A stretch of 64,000 nt of DNA from Trichobilharzia szidati (GCA_944472155.2 OX235275.1:27084865-27148864), one strand, 5' to 3'. Positions 47,361 through 57,539 are shown, numbered from the stretch's first letter. The notes: a model not told the origin generated them from the sequence alone. Numbers and translations: made by a program.

Positions 47361-47406
47361 ATTTGCGAAGCTTTCATCACCCTACTAGGTGACATCTTCA
47401 GCGCAT
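47361..47406 (-). ncRNA. Hammerhead-like motif at the end of the left PLE arm
   Basis: Minus strand: GCG, CTGAAGA (47401-47395), T, stem II GTCACC/GGTGAT, GAAA, AGCT with a one-pair stem III, then CGCAAA whose CGC closes stem I with GCG. Matches the minimal hammerhead layout described for PLEs. Confidence 0.5.
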
Positions 47407-47699
47407 ACTTCAGTTTGAAGTGAGATTTTAGATTTCCCCACGAGTTTATTAATCATCTCTCCTGGCGACCTTGGACGTGACTGGTTACTTGTATTGTCAC
47501 TCATTGTTTCTTTGACTTGAACTTTGACCCTATGTGTGTGAGGTTTCTTTCTTATCGGTTGATAAATTTTGTCTATCTCGATGTGTCTATTGATTGATGA
47601 TTCACTGGAATGCCAAGGTTCTAAAACTTCTCTAGCATTCTTGTTGTTTCCTCTGTCTAATATCTGGACATTGTCCCAGTCGAATTGATGTCCGTTTTT

Positions 47700-47885
47700 G
47701 TCTGTATGTAGTGATATGAGGGAGTGGATATCATGTCTTTTGACAGCTAGCTTATGTTCGTGGATACGAAGAAGAAGGGGACGTCCACTTTGGCCAATGT
47801 AGTGTTTTTCGCAGTTGATACAATCTATTTTGTAGATGGTGTTGGTTTTATCTTCCTTCGCTGTTGAGTCTTTTGGTTGACATCA
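47700..47885 (-). other. Spacer of the PLE inverted repeat
   Basis: Unique ~180 bp between the two arms; it holds the GIY-YIG core of the minus-strand PLE and occurs once. Confidence 0.6.
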
Positions 47886-48320
47886 ATTCGACTGGGACAA
47901 CGTTCAGATATTAGACAGAGGAAACAACAAGAATGCTAGAGAAGTTTTAGAACCTTGGCATTCCAGTGAATCATCAATCAATAGACACATCGAGATAGAC
48001 AAAATTTATCAACCGATAAGAAAGAAACCTCACACACATAGGGTCAAAGTTCAAGTCAAAGAAACAATGAGTGACAATACAAGTAGCCTAGAAGGTGTGA
48101 AAACACACAAAAACAACCAATCACGTCCAAGGTCGCCAGGAGAGATGATTAATAAACTCGTGGAGAAATCTATAAGCTCACTTCAAACTGAAGTATGCGC
48201 TGAAGATGTCACCTAGTAGGGTGATGAAAGCTTCGCAAATTAACTATCCAGCTCAGAACACAACCACATCAAAATCATCCACCTGAGCTACAAATCTTCT
48301 CTATCATATCTATATCAAGT
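47880..48320 (+). mobile_element. PLE C-terminus, plus strand (right arm of inverted repeat)
   Basis: Nearly the exact inverse of 47340-47700: CATCAATTCGACTGGGACAA at the inner edge, then the same post-GIY-YIG frame to CAEDVT and stop. It includes ~30 bp (GAAGGTGTGAAAACACACAA) that the left arm lacks. It ends with CATCCACCTGAGCTACAAAT, a terminus seen again at about 59880. Confidence 0.75.
48195..48238 (+). ncRNA. Hammerhead-like motif at the end of the right PLE arm
   Basis: Plus-strand twin of 47361-47406: GCG, CTGAAGA (48200-48206), T, GTCACC...GGTGAT, GAAA, AGCT, CGC. Confidence 0.5.
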
Positions 48321-48339
48321 CTTCTTTCAGATAATTTGT

Positions 48340-48600
48340 GTTCTTGCATTTGTATCCGACTGCAAGTTTCTCATCCCTATAGAAGAATCGACCTAATAAT
48401 TGGCTTTGAACGTTCGAATTCTGTTCTTCACTCTGAGTGCGTTAGATTTCCAAACTGATTTCAGTCTGATGAAAGTGTGACTTGCCTTTTCGATTCTGGT
48501 TTTTTTTAAATCCTTATGAGTGCCATCTGCATGTAGTTGAAACGGTATTTCCTAGATAAGTGAAGGAATTGGCCATGATTGGAGAGACACAGCCGACTTT
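48340..48600 (-). mobile_element. RTE-like fragment, minus strand
   Basis: The minus strand shows SFTYLGNTVSTT, then KARIGKAR-like and LKSVWKSNALRVKNRI-like words across frameshifts: the C-terminal part of an RTE-type polyprotein. It lies tail-to-head against a plus-strand copy of the same region. Confidence 0.5.
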
Positions 48601-48604
48601 CACT

Positions 48605-49055
48605 ACTTTGAATTTAGCTTGGAAATCTAATGCACTCAGAATAAAGAATGAAATTCGGATTTCAGTTACCAATGTTAATTCATTCACTTCTTCGAAATGA
48701 TTCAGAAACTTGCTGCTTCAAGCAATGCATTTCCGGCAGGCTTAAGACTTCAATCAACAACTGTCCTTTGCTGATTCGGCAGTGAAGATCATTAGTCCAG
48801 AGAGGATTAGTGACAGCAAACCCTGGGAACGAACCAATGATAGCTCGTGCCAAGGCCACGACTATGACCCAGGTGTGAGACGATAAGTTGGGGAATCTAA
48901 GGGTGACATCGAGGAGATTGTGTGAAAAGGAGATGAAAGCTTATGGTCAATCGTGAAGTCAGCTTAAGAGGTCTGAAGACAATAGGAGAAAGTGGAAATG
49001 TACTGTTGAAGACTATTATTCCACTCAGAACTCAAGGGAATAACAATGATAATAG
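48605..49055 (+). mobile_element. RTE-like 3' end, plus strand
   Basis: Reads LAWKSNALRIKNEIRISVTN, later PWERTNDSS and, near the end, RRKWKCTVEDYYSTQNSREQ and (AAT)-like DNA. This is the RTE C-terminus and tail, with stops. Confidence 0.55.
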
Positions 49056-49059
49056 AATA

Positions 49060-49840
49060 TTTAGTGAAACTAACCTTTCACCTCCTAGGCATGGAAAACA
49101 ATAAATCACACTGTAAATTCATCTGCTTATTATCACTGTTATTACTAATTATACTTTACACATCCCTGTTTTAGCTCGATTTTATTTCAATTTAGCACAT
49201 ATTTGGCAAATACTTGTCTCTTATGCCTAGTTAACAATTAACTCACATAGTTTTATACTCAACAGTATCATTTGATTGAAATCATGCTTCTTTACAAAAG
49301 AAAATATTTAAAGTGAATCTCACTGACTCATTTCTCAACTGTTTTACATCATCAATCAGTCTAGTTTGGATTATTGTATCACTAAGCATAATTCAACTAT
49401 CGTCAATATACATCTACGTCATACAGGTCTGTACATCAGTTGGGCAGCTTAATATATACATATTGGCTATAACATTTCACCTTTTTTTACAATGTACCTG
49501 ACAGAATACGATCATTTTTTATATTCGAAAAAATCAAAAGAAAATATTAATGTCAGTAAAACATTTGAGCACTGTGGAACAGATCAAATAAATTATAAAT
49601 TATACTTCAGTAGTTTACACACACACAATAATAAGTTGTTTATTTTTATGGTAATATTTCGAGCAAAAATTACTACCCATGCGTGATCACATCGACTGTT
49701 AGAATTATTTTTTTGCATAAAAATATGAGTAAAGAGATACAGGAATAAATTGTGACCAGGGAAGAGGATGGTTTATTAAGTAGGAGTGTATATTAGCAAA
49801 ATCTATAACGACACGTCAATATTAAGAAGTTAATTGAGGG
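49060..49840. other. AT-rich DNA, nothing recognised
   Basis: Short frames only, no motif; no repeat from elsewhere in the window was noticed. Confidence 0.4.
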
Positions 49841-49841
49841 A

Positions 49842-50017
49842 TGGTGACTAGCACTGGAATCCAGCCAGGATGCGCATTTCGTCCTATTTGCGACTCGTCA
49901 TCTGGATGAGTCTGCATTCCGAAGTGAGTGATGATGTTCCCACCGAGGCTCGAACCCAGTGCTCATAGTTTCAAACGCCAGAGCGTTAGTCGCTGGACCA
50001 CTTTGGCAACGAGAGCC
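49842..50017 (-). mobile_element. Sm-alpha-type SINE with tRNA-like head and hammerhead tail
   Basis: The minus strand starts GGCTCTCGTTGCCAAAG, carries an A-box-like TGGTCCAGCGACTAACGC (50000-49983) and B-box GGTTCGAGCC (49956-49947), then a hammerhead-shaped tail (49925-49850). This is the structure of schistosome hammerhead SINE-like elements: Pol III promoter followed by a self-cleaving motif. Confidence 0.8.
49850..49920 (-). ncRNA. Hammerhead ribozyme relic (C3 mutated)
   Basis: Minus strand: CATCCAG, box 1 ATGACGA (expected CTGANGA), stem II GTCGCAAATAGGAC, GAAA (49880-49877), stem III ATGC/GCAT, C, then CTGG...CTGGATTCCAGTGC for stem I. The conserved first C of box 1 is A, so cleavage is probably lost. 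Confidence 0.75.
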
Positions 50018-50067
50018 ACCTCTCGTGCAACGGGTCATATTAATTATTTAATTGAGACTCAGTGGGA

Positions 50068-50165
50068 ACAGCATCACTCACTGCGGAATGCAGGTCATCC
50101 AGTTGACGAGTCACAAATAGGACGAAATGCGCGTTATCCTGGATTCCACTGCTAGTCACCATCCA
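50068..50165 (+). mobile_element. Second Sm-alpha-type SINE, 5'-truncated, head-to-head with the first
   Basis: Starts GAGACTCAGTGGGAACAGCA, matching the minus copy from its B-box (GAGCCTCGGTGGGAACATCA) onward, then the same hammerhead tail and GCTAGTCACCATCC end. The tRNA-like 5' half is missing. It forms an inverted pair with 49842-49955. Confidence 0.75.
50090..50158 (+). ncRNA. Hammerhead ribozyme relic, plus strand
   Basis: CATCCAG, box 1 TTGACGA (50103-50109; expected CTGANGA), stem II GTCACAAATAGGAC (50110-50123), GAAA (50124-50127), ATGCGCGT, then TATCCTGGATTCCACTGC. Stem I (GCAGG..ATCCAG / CTGGATTCCACTGC) is preserved. The box 1 C is T, and the stem III side has extra bases, so probably inactive. 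Confidence 0.75.
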
Positions 50166-50379
50166 CCAATTAACTTCTAATTACATGCCCAGATATCGTC
50201 AAAGCATCTGCACAAGAAGCCGACATGTCAACCTGAGACAGAGCACTATGGTTCAATCAATCGACGGGAAAATCTAAAACTGAATTAGACAGGTCAGTAT
50301 GCTCATTTTCTTCTTTTTGAGTTTTGCACCTTTAAAATATACACACAATTTAGTAAAGTGTTTGTTTCATGCAGACAGG

Positions 50380-51010
50380 ATAACCTTCTCATGAATATTT
50401 TAATGAGGATATTAAAAATATCACCAGAGAATTACTCAGTAAAAATGGTTATTGAGATGGTTTTATTGATGGAAAATATGAATTTAGCACGAATATAATA
50501 CAGCATGGCGACAGCTCCAAAGAAGTCCTTGTTCATGAAACTGTAGTTTCTTGATGATAAAATCAACTAAATGCTATCATACTGACTGAAGAATGAAGTT
50601 AAAAGAGCGTTAAATGTAGCAAAGGTACACTCTTACTTCACAGCCACTTCAATTTTTGTTCCATCATTAGGGGGAAACTATCTCATCTCTTCTCATCTAT
50701 GTGTACCTACCAGTTTGACCACTCGTGATAAGCTAGTTACAACAAGCGTACAATTAGGCTGATTCATCATCGTATTTCCTAACATCATCTTGCATGGCTA
50801 AGCAATGGAAAAACAAGATCTATTTGTGGCTAGCTGTTGTTTAGCACATCTTGTAGACAGTTAGCATAAAGTCGATATTAATAACCTATTCCGACTAATA
50901 TTAATTATGCTCTACGAACTGGTCTTCTACATATAGCTGAAGCCGTTGAAATTCATCTGAAGCAGCAATACCTGTCTGTCTATAAGAACTTCGTGCAGCT
51001 ATTTTCCTTA
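50380..51010 (+). mobile_element. Degenerate PLE, plus strand
   Basis: With stops and shifts: ELLSKNGY.DGFIDGKY, HGDSSKEVLVHETV, MCTYQFDHS (GIY core start), HPAWLSNGKTRS and GLLHIAEAVEIHLKQQ (the IAEALAI C-terminal block). Same family as PLE-1/2, much older. Confidence 0.6.
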
Positions 51011-51124
51011 TATTTGGCCATCTATACATGAATGTAGATGACTGACAATTTCCCCCTTTTCTCCTTAAGTCTTTTACAAGTGGTCATTGTCCAAATTATT
51101 TCATTTTTCTGACAACTTCATCTT

Positions 51125-51265
51125 CATTCGGTTGGAGGATTTCATCACGCACTGATATCAGTTAGAGAACCATTAGAAAATCTGGGAGTACTGGACAGCT
51201 GTTTCGTCTTAGTTTGAGACTGTTCACAGTACGCACCCACCGGGGTTCAAACCCACTTGTTACAA
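51125..51265 (-). mobile_element. tRNA-derived SINE relic, family C
   Basis: Minus strand: AAGTGGGTTTGAACCCCGGT (B-box-like GGTTTGAACC), GGGTGCGTACTG..., ending CTAATGGTTCTCTAACTGAT. The end matches copies near 59180-59345 and 60590-60705. Confidence 0.5.
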
Positions 51266-51824
51266 TCATTTCTGCCCTAAATTTTGTTATTTTAATTATA
51301 ATCCCACCTGTTATATATTGATATTGACTAATTATTGTGAACAAACTTATCACTGTCATTAGATTAGGGATCTGATGCACTTCGAACATGGATCAATCTG
51401 ATTGCAATCAGTCTCACTAAAGTTTTAAGTTACCCGTTAAATGTCAACACAGTTCTAGTATTCGAGAAAGTTCTGTTGTCAAGGTGACAGTTACCCTAAA
51501 TCCCTCTTATTTGTCTAATTTACTCATGCTGAGAACTGCAGAACGTATCCAGTAGATAAATATTAAAACGTTTTACCTGATGACATTAGACTTTATATTG
51601 TTAGGTTGATGGTACCTAGCAGTGAGATCAGAGACATGCATTTCTGTTCAATCTGGATAAGATTTAAAAAACTTGAAAATGAAATTTGTGAAATGACTTA
51701 CTTCAAATTTTGTAACAGAATGGAATTACGTTCCTTTTAGCATTGATCAAAGTCCATAATTTGTTCTCATCAAGAAGTGAGTGCTTGATCTCTGTTAAAT
51801 TAGTGTACTTAACAGATTGAGGCT

Positions 51825-51965
51825 GTTGGCAGGAAGCTCCTTGGCCATTGGTGTCGCACTTTTAGCAATCACCAGTCAACATGGCTGATCATCAAACTTG
51901 AAGAAACTCATCTCCTTTCTGAGATTCGAACCCAAATCACCTATTGCTGCAGTTAGAAATATTAC
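51825..51965 (-). mobile_element. tRNA-derived SINE relic, family B
   Basis: Minus strand: GCAGCAATAGGTGATTTGGG, then TTCGAATCTCAGAAAGGAGA (B-box GGTTCGAATCTC), ending in a CCAAGGAGCTTCCTGCC block. Same family as 61349-61545. Confidence 0.55.
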
Positions 51966-52074
51966 AACTTATCCATTTTTGCTCATGACTGACTTCCAGT
52001 AGGACTGTAATGAACACTTTCACAGGGCGCTAGGTAGCAACCAATGTCATGCTTCTAGTCCTTCATTTGGTGCA

Positions 52075-52250
52075 AACTGGGTTGTAACACCTTTCACTGC
52101 AGCACTTGGTAACGCGGGTTCGAATCTCAGGGCGGATTTGAGTTCTTTCAAGACCGCTGACTAGTGAGTGCCAACAAGCATAAAACCTAGGTGCAGAGCA
52201 TCTTGCCATTTGCCTTTAACCATCTAGCATCTAGGTATTAGTGCCAATAC
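52075..52250 (+). mobile_element. tRNA-derived SINE relic, family B
   Basis: CACTGCAGCACTTGGTAACG, then CGGGTTCGAATCTCAGGGCG (B-box), GAGTGCCAACAAGCATAAAA and TGCCTTTAACCATCTAGC. Clear counterpart of 61349-61545. Confidence 0.65.
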
Positions 52251-52259
52251 TATTGTTTC

Positions 52260-52940
52260 TGAAAAAGCAGTGCTTGTTGGCCACATCGGTAGTTTGAAGT
52301 CAAATTCAACAACCTGTGTATCCGTTTTGACCTGACTGCCTGGATGAAAATGAAACACATAAAATCAAATTCACAATTTGCAAATTATTTCGCCATTTTC
52401 AATTTACACAGTTCAAGTAGGTGTAATCTACTTTGGGAATCGAAATCGCATGAGCTAACTGGTTGATGTGATTCGTATTTAGCCACTTACGTTAATCAGT
52501 TAGTAGTTTGCGGCACCATGTATTTGTGCCTACTTCGCAGATTGCCATTTACGGTATCAAGCAAAAAATCACGTATTGTCATGCGGATAATTTTGTTTCC
52601 CAAAGGAAACTTCACTTCCTCTAACTGTGTAAATTGGAAATCGCGAATAATTCTGAACATTGCGAAGTTGATTTAATGTATATTCAGTTATCTCAAGTAG
52701 TTAGGTTACATCGGCTACACCCAAGCTATAGAAATACACGTCGTATGGTGTTGAGATCACTTCAGTTTGAGTGGTTGGCAAGAAATACTGGTTCAAATGA
52801 GTAGTATTCAACCACTGATATCAATCAATCAGTAGTAAATATTTGCATTCAAAACAGTTGGGAAACAGTACAAGATAAGATCGATTGAAAGAATGTGCAA
52901 TCCTGAATAATTCGGTTGCATGTCATTTGCGTGAAAGAAA
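52260..52940. other. No recognised gene
   Basis: Mixed-composition DNA between a SINE and the PLE inverted repeat; no motif seen. Confidence 0.4.
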
Positions 52941-52948
52941 ATATCATC

Positions 52949-53520
52949 AGAAAGAAGAGAACACGAAGTTCAGCAAAGATATCTGTCTTTTCGGTGATTT
53001 CATTTTCAAAAGCAGCTGTACAATCGCATTCAAATACATAATTTTACATGGAGACAATTCTTGTTTGATTCTACATAATTACGACGGCGAATAAAAGGTG
53101 ATAATTATTTCCAACTAGATATGGTTTTACGACAGGCTTAGAAACAAAATTACACAGGATTAGAATGGATATCAAGTGTGTAAAAATGAGCATGGAAACG
53201 AAATTGAAATAATAATTTTCAACTTGAGATGGGAGTTAGGAGGTGCGAATATAGATTACAAGAGCCTTAGAAACACAAAAATTGCACAGGATTAAGATAT
53301 AATTGTTAATTTTTTTTAAACGAATTATAAATTTGAACAGGAAAAGCATGGAAACAAACTTTAAATAACTGTTTTTATAACTGAAGAAAGTGGGGTAAAT
53401 CGAATGAAGACTGAGGGAGTAAGAATCACACACATAGCGAACGAAAAGGGATCAAAAAGAAAAAAGAAAACGAAAGAAGAAAAAGACAAAAACGGAAGCT
53501 AAGGTAACATACCGAACTAG
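52949..53520 (-). mobile_element. PLE 3' region, minus strand (left arm of second inverted repeat)
   Basis: Continues on the minus strand from the PLE coding end at 53610-53524 and closes with the shared PLE terminal block (53021-52970: TGTACAGC ... GAAAAGACAGATATCTTT-GCTG). The arm is repeated inversely at 53615-54070. Confidence 0.7.
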
Positions 53521-53523
53521 GTT

Positions 53524-53610
53524 CATGGTAGTTGTAGGGGTTGGACTAATTTCTTTCGGACACACAGCTCCGGCTTCTCGATGCATATTGCGAGGGCTTC
53601 TGCAATACAG
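53524..53610 (-). pseudogene. Last ~28 codons of a PLE endonuclease
   Basis: The minus strand reads LCIAEALAICIEKPELCVRK followed by KLVQPLQLP and TGA, the conserved C-terminal block of PLE-1/2. All upstream coding sequence is missing, so this copy is an extreme 5' truncation. Confidence 0.8.
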
Positions 53611-53614
53611 AGAA

Positions 53615-54070
53615 GTGTTTCTTAGGCTCTTGTAATCTATATTTACACCTCCTAACTTCCATTTCAAGTTAAAACTATTATATCAATTTTTGTTTCCATG
53701 CTCATTTTCTACACACCTGTAATTCGCTAAATCCCATGTAATTTTGTTTCTAAGGCTCTTGTAATCTATATTCGCACCTCCTAACTCCCATCTCAAGTTG
53801 AAAATTATTATTTCAACTTCGTTCCCTTGCTCATTTTTACACACTTGATATCCGTTCTAATCCTGTGTAATTTTGTTTCCAAGCCTCTCGTAAAACCATA
53901 TCTAGTTGGAAATAATTATCACCTTTTATTCACCGTCGTAATTATGTAGAATCAAACAAGAATTATCTCCATGTGAAATTATGTATTTGAATGCGATTGT
54001 ACAGCTGCTTTTGAAAATGAAATGGCCGAAAAGACAGATATCTTTGCTGAACTTCGTGTTCTCTTCTTTC
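53615..54070 (+). mobile_element. PLE 3' region, plus strand (right arm of second inverted repeat)
   Basis: Inverse of 52949-53280 and beyond, ending in the same block at 53998-54051. It contains an internal tandem duplication of ~130 bp (GGCTCTTGTAATCTATATT at about 53621 and again at about 53754). Confidence 0.7.
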
Positions 54071-54309
54071 TAATGTCCATATGGGTGTTTTCTACGATCT
54101 GAAAAAGAAAATATCAGCAGAGTGTCTGGGATTATTGTTTCCGAATAACGAACAAATGAGTAAGCTCCAAATCTTACGGAATTTTTCCAGCCTTCTAAAT
54201 ACATATTCTAGGTATATTTCTTCAATAATTTGACATTTGGCATCAGCTAACACTATCCGTCTAGTTCTTGATGTTTGGTGCAGACTGAACGCTATCAGTC
54301 AGCTTTAAA

Positions 54310-54485
54310 AGAGGGAAGCAGGAAGCTCACTGGATATAGGTTTCGCGTCGGTTGACACTCACAAGCTTGAAGGAACTCATATCTCTTCTGACATTGGAAC
54401 CTGAGTCACCTGGCACTGCAGTTGTAGACGCAGTGCCAATCAGAGCATCTGCGCTCACGATTGACCTCCTCTAGGATTCCAGTAG
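54310..54485 (-). mobile_element. tRNA-derived SINE relic, family B
   Basis: Minus strand: GAGCGCAGATGCTCTGATTG, CTGCAGTGCCAGGTGACTCA, GGTTCCAATGTCAGAAGAG (B-box decayed), AGCTTGTGAGTGTCAACC and GAGCTTCCTGCTT. Same family as 61349-61545. Confidence 0.55.
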
Positions 54486-54489
54486 ATAC

Positions 54490-55650
54490 TTTGATCGGAC
54501 TAGTGTCACGCGTCTACTCCTTGGTATTTTAGTTCAAACTAGAGTCTATTCCTCACATTTCATTATTTCAAATGGGAACTAAATATCTAAGTATAAAATT
54601 CTTGCTTCTACTTAAAGACAAACAAATCAATGCGTTGTGTTTAACAGTATTTCTGGTGTATGTGCACTTTGTGAGGGAAGAGGAAAAAATTTTTAAAAAA
54701 CTGCGATAAATATTAATTTTGTTCTATTCGATGAATTGAGTAGGTCTTTTCATTCATGATCATATGATTCAGTTATCTAATCTACAAGTGACAACTAAAT
54801 TTTTTTTACTGCATTCCATGCGTCACTACTTCACTCTTCACTGTAGTAATCTCTATAATAACATGCTGCAAAAGTGTACTTGTCTTGACAACACTGGTTA
54901 CGTGTACACATCAGTTCAGCTGTAGTCCTTTGAAGCAACAATTTACCTCGAACTGTATTTTGCTATTGACTGTGTAACGTAGTTAGTTATATTACGTCAT
55001 TTTGTTGGCTACTTTGGTATTGAAACTTGATTTACACTGAATATCATGAAGTAATAAGAATTTCTTTCGAATACTGAAGTTTAGCAATCCAACAATAATT
55101 TTATTTTTATTTGTTATTAAATAGAGATTTGGAAATGGCAACATGTACACACAAATGCAGACACTCACAACCACAAATGTAGTAGGCAAATAGTATTTCC
55201 TTGAGCTGGATAACAATAGTATGCGGTGTGATTATACACTTGCTACATACTTCAAAGCTTTAATGTTTTAATCCAATTGTTAAAAAAAATGGTATATTGC
55301 GTCACTTCAACTATTAAAGAGGTTAACGATTTTGCTGAAATGACAATGAATGTTTCAATGGGAATAACATATTTCTCTGTGTGTATGTGTGTATGTGTTT
55401 TAATGTATGTGTGCGTGCCTATCTATATCTGCTTGTCATTTAATAAGGATCCAATCTATAATGTCATGCATTCGATATTTTTGTGTTTTTGGCACAATGA
55501 CTTTATTAAGTTACCATGAGAAGTTAATATCACGAGAGAAAAAATACACTAGAGAGTAATTCCATATTAGTTTGTTTATTAGGTATATCACACAGTGAAA
55601 CAGTATTATTTACTGGATGACAAAGTTTCGAACAAAATTTATTGTTCATA
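54490..55650. other. AT-rich DNA with a TG-rich stretch
   Basis: No gene recognised. A TGTGTATG-type simple sequence lies at about 55378-55425. Confidence 0.4.
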
Positions 55651-55654
55651 ATCA

Positions 55655-56340
55655 TATCAATTGTGATCACACGACTTTGACACTTGAGTTTTATAGCTTT
55701 CTTTGTTTTCTCCAATTTGTCGTAGGGTGAGTAGAATTTTCCATATATCGGGGACAGGTGATGAATCATTCCTATTACATGTATTTGCAGTTGATTCGAT
55801 AAACAAAGCTTCTGTTATCAATCTCTCCCTATACCCTATGACATTAGATTTTAAAACTGTCATCCTATCCCATGCTATTGTATGGTTGTGTGTGACTGCA
55901 TGTAGTGCTATAGCTGAACTATTCTCTAGATTTCTTATCTTATTCGGGTCAACCAATCTAGATTTTGCTAAGTTTTTATGTTCAGCTAGTCTGACTGCCC
56001 CTGTTCTACTAGTTTGACCTATGTATTTGACCTGACAATCATCTCAGGCAGGTTATTAGATAAACTAAATTGTTTTGTTTTAAAGGCTCTACAGGATCCT
56101 TTAATCGACAAAGCTTGTTTCTAATTGAGTTTGTGGGTTTGAATGCCGTTTTTATTCCTGCCTTGTTAAGAATTTTGCGTAAGGCTTCCGAGGTTCCTTC
56201 CTTGTATGGAATTACTACTGATGATTTAGATTCTTTATTATTGGTGTCGTCATTAATATTGTTATTATTATCACTATGATCATTATCATTATTATTGTTA
56301 TTATCACTATCGCTACTATCATTATTTATTTTACACATAT
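55655..56340 (-). mobile_element. Third-family PLE C-terminal fragment with poly-Asn microsatellite
   Basis: The minus strand reads a poly-Asn/Asp/Ser run (from an ATT/ATC microsatellite, about 56335-56225), then VVIPYKEGTSEALRKILNKA, NSIRNKLCRLKDP, LVYLITCLR, an in-frame TGA, DDCQVKYIGQTSRTG and AVRLAEHKNLAKS (GIY-YIG), and on to SSAIALHAVTHNHTIAWD and ALFIESTANTCNRND. Interrupted only by that stop. The family differs from PLE-1/2 and from the 47.3 kb one. Confidence 0.75.
56225..56340. repeat. ATT/ATC microsatellite
   Basis: TTATTATTATCACTATGATC-type simple sequence, which on the minus strand extends the PLE frame as an Asn-rich run. Confidence 0.7.
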
Positions 56341-56624
56341 ATTAATACACTAGAGAGATTTCACTGAAAAATACATTGCTAAACTGAAGTGTGTCTATAA
56401 CACAGCACAGAGGGATGAATCAATTTTTCTGGGGATCTAGCAGATCAAATAAAATCATTACGTCTGCACCACTGAGAACGGTTCTCAGCCATGTTGTCAC
56501 AATAATCTCCAGTAGCCCGTGGACTAGAATTAAGCAGTCTATACCTGCTTAGATTCCGTAAGTCATCAGTCAAAGTGTACTTGATAATATGCTCTGATTA
56601 TAACTATTATTATTATTCCCTTAG

Positions 56625-56720
56625 GCTAATAGCAATAATAATGATAATAATAATGCCTTTATTCCTAACAGTACATTTGGTGAAAATATGGAATTTTCAG
56701 CATGTAGGTTGTACAGTATT
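56625..56720 (-). mobile_element. CR1-like 3' tail relic
   Basis: AATAATAATGCCTTTATTCC, then AACAGTACATTTGGTG and ATGGAATTTTCAGCATGT match the terminal part of the CR1-like 3' ends in the array (12476-12540). Confidence 0.55.
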
Positions 56721-56734
56721 GTGAAAACTTATCA

Positions 56735-56910
56735 CTTTTGTTACTACCCTCTTATATAAACATCCTGTTCACCTGAACCTACTAATTATATTTCCGTTTG
56801 ACAAATTTCATCTACACACACATACAAAACAACCATATATATTTGCGATTTTACAGCTATGAAAATGAATTCTCCGAAAAGAGACTCTTCGCTGAACTAC
56901 TATTCTCTTT
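56735..56910 (+). mobile_element. PLE-1-type 3' terminus
   Basis: ATATTTGCGATTTTACAGCT, then GAAAATGAATTCTCCGAAAA and GAGACTCTTCGCTGAACTAC match PLE-1's end at 2350-2415. No coding sequence is attached. Confidence 0.65.
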
Positions 56911-57250
56911 GTTTACCTGAAATCCTACCTTTGATACTTCCTCTATCGCCAACTTGTTGCTTTTCACTTGCATATCTTCAAGTTTGTGGGAAATCAGACG
57001 TATATCATCGGCAAAGTCTAGATCCTCCTAGTTTTTGTGTCAGTCCATTTTATGCCTGTTTCTTCGCTGCCCGCTGTCTGTCGCATTATCCAATCTACTG
57101 CAATCAGGAAAATCATTGGTGATCGTAGGCAGCCTTGTCTTACTCCCGTCTTTACTTCGAAGGATTCTACAAGTTTCCCGTTGTAGATTACTTGGCATTC
57201 AGCGTTGTCGTACAACTGTTGGATGAGATGTATAATTGTCGGTGGCACCC
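56910..57250 (-). mobile_element. RTE reverse transcriptase fragment
   Basis: The minus strand reads IHLIQQLYDNAECQVIYNGK, VESFEVKTGVRQGC and SPMIFLIAVDWIMR, the RT region around motif B of RTE elements. After a frameshift near 57015 comes EDLDFADDIRLISHKLEDMQ with the catalytic FADD. Truncated on both sides. Confidence 0.8.
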
Positions 57251-57539
57251 GGTAGTAGCGAAGTTGTCATGACTTCCTCCACTGATGTCGAAATTTTCCA
57301 GTCACTTCTCTACACGTTTATTTATTTATATAAGTAGTTTGAATTACATTTGTAAAATATGTTTACGCATAATACAAATCAAAGAGAATTGCCTAATTTC
57401 TTCTACTAATTTCACGCACCAATCAGGGAAATGCTACGGAAATTTTGAGAAAATAGAAAACTCGATCAAATGAGTATATGAGTTCAAAAATATGTGTGTT
57501 CAACACTTTCCTGAGTCAAATATAAAATTCCACTGTGGT

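Larger units (their letters stand above)
47340..47895 (-). mobile_element. PLE C-terminus, minus strand, intact frame (left arm of inverted repeat)
   Basis: Reads DKTNTIYKIDCINCEKHYIG, QSGRPLLLRIHEHKLAVKRH, NGHQFDWDNVQILDRGNNKN, then HIEIDKIYQPIRKKPHTHRV and ends CAEDVT and stop near 47390. It is the GIY-YIG endonuclease end of the second PLE family, without visible disruption in this stretch. The part from about 47700 down to 47340 is repeated in inverse orientation at 47880-48260. Confidence 0.75.

Noticed and set aside
49947..50017. Possible functional tRNA gene on the minus strand
   Set aside because: tRNA-like head of a SINE that leads into a hammerhead; the stems do not close as a tRNA.
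55378..55425. TGTGTATG repeats as a telomere-like or regulatory array
   Set aside because: Irregular simple sequence, not TTAGGG-like, no periodic structure.
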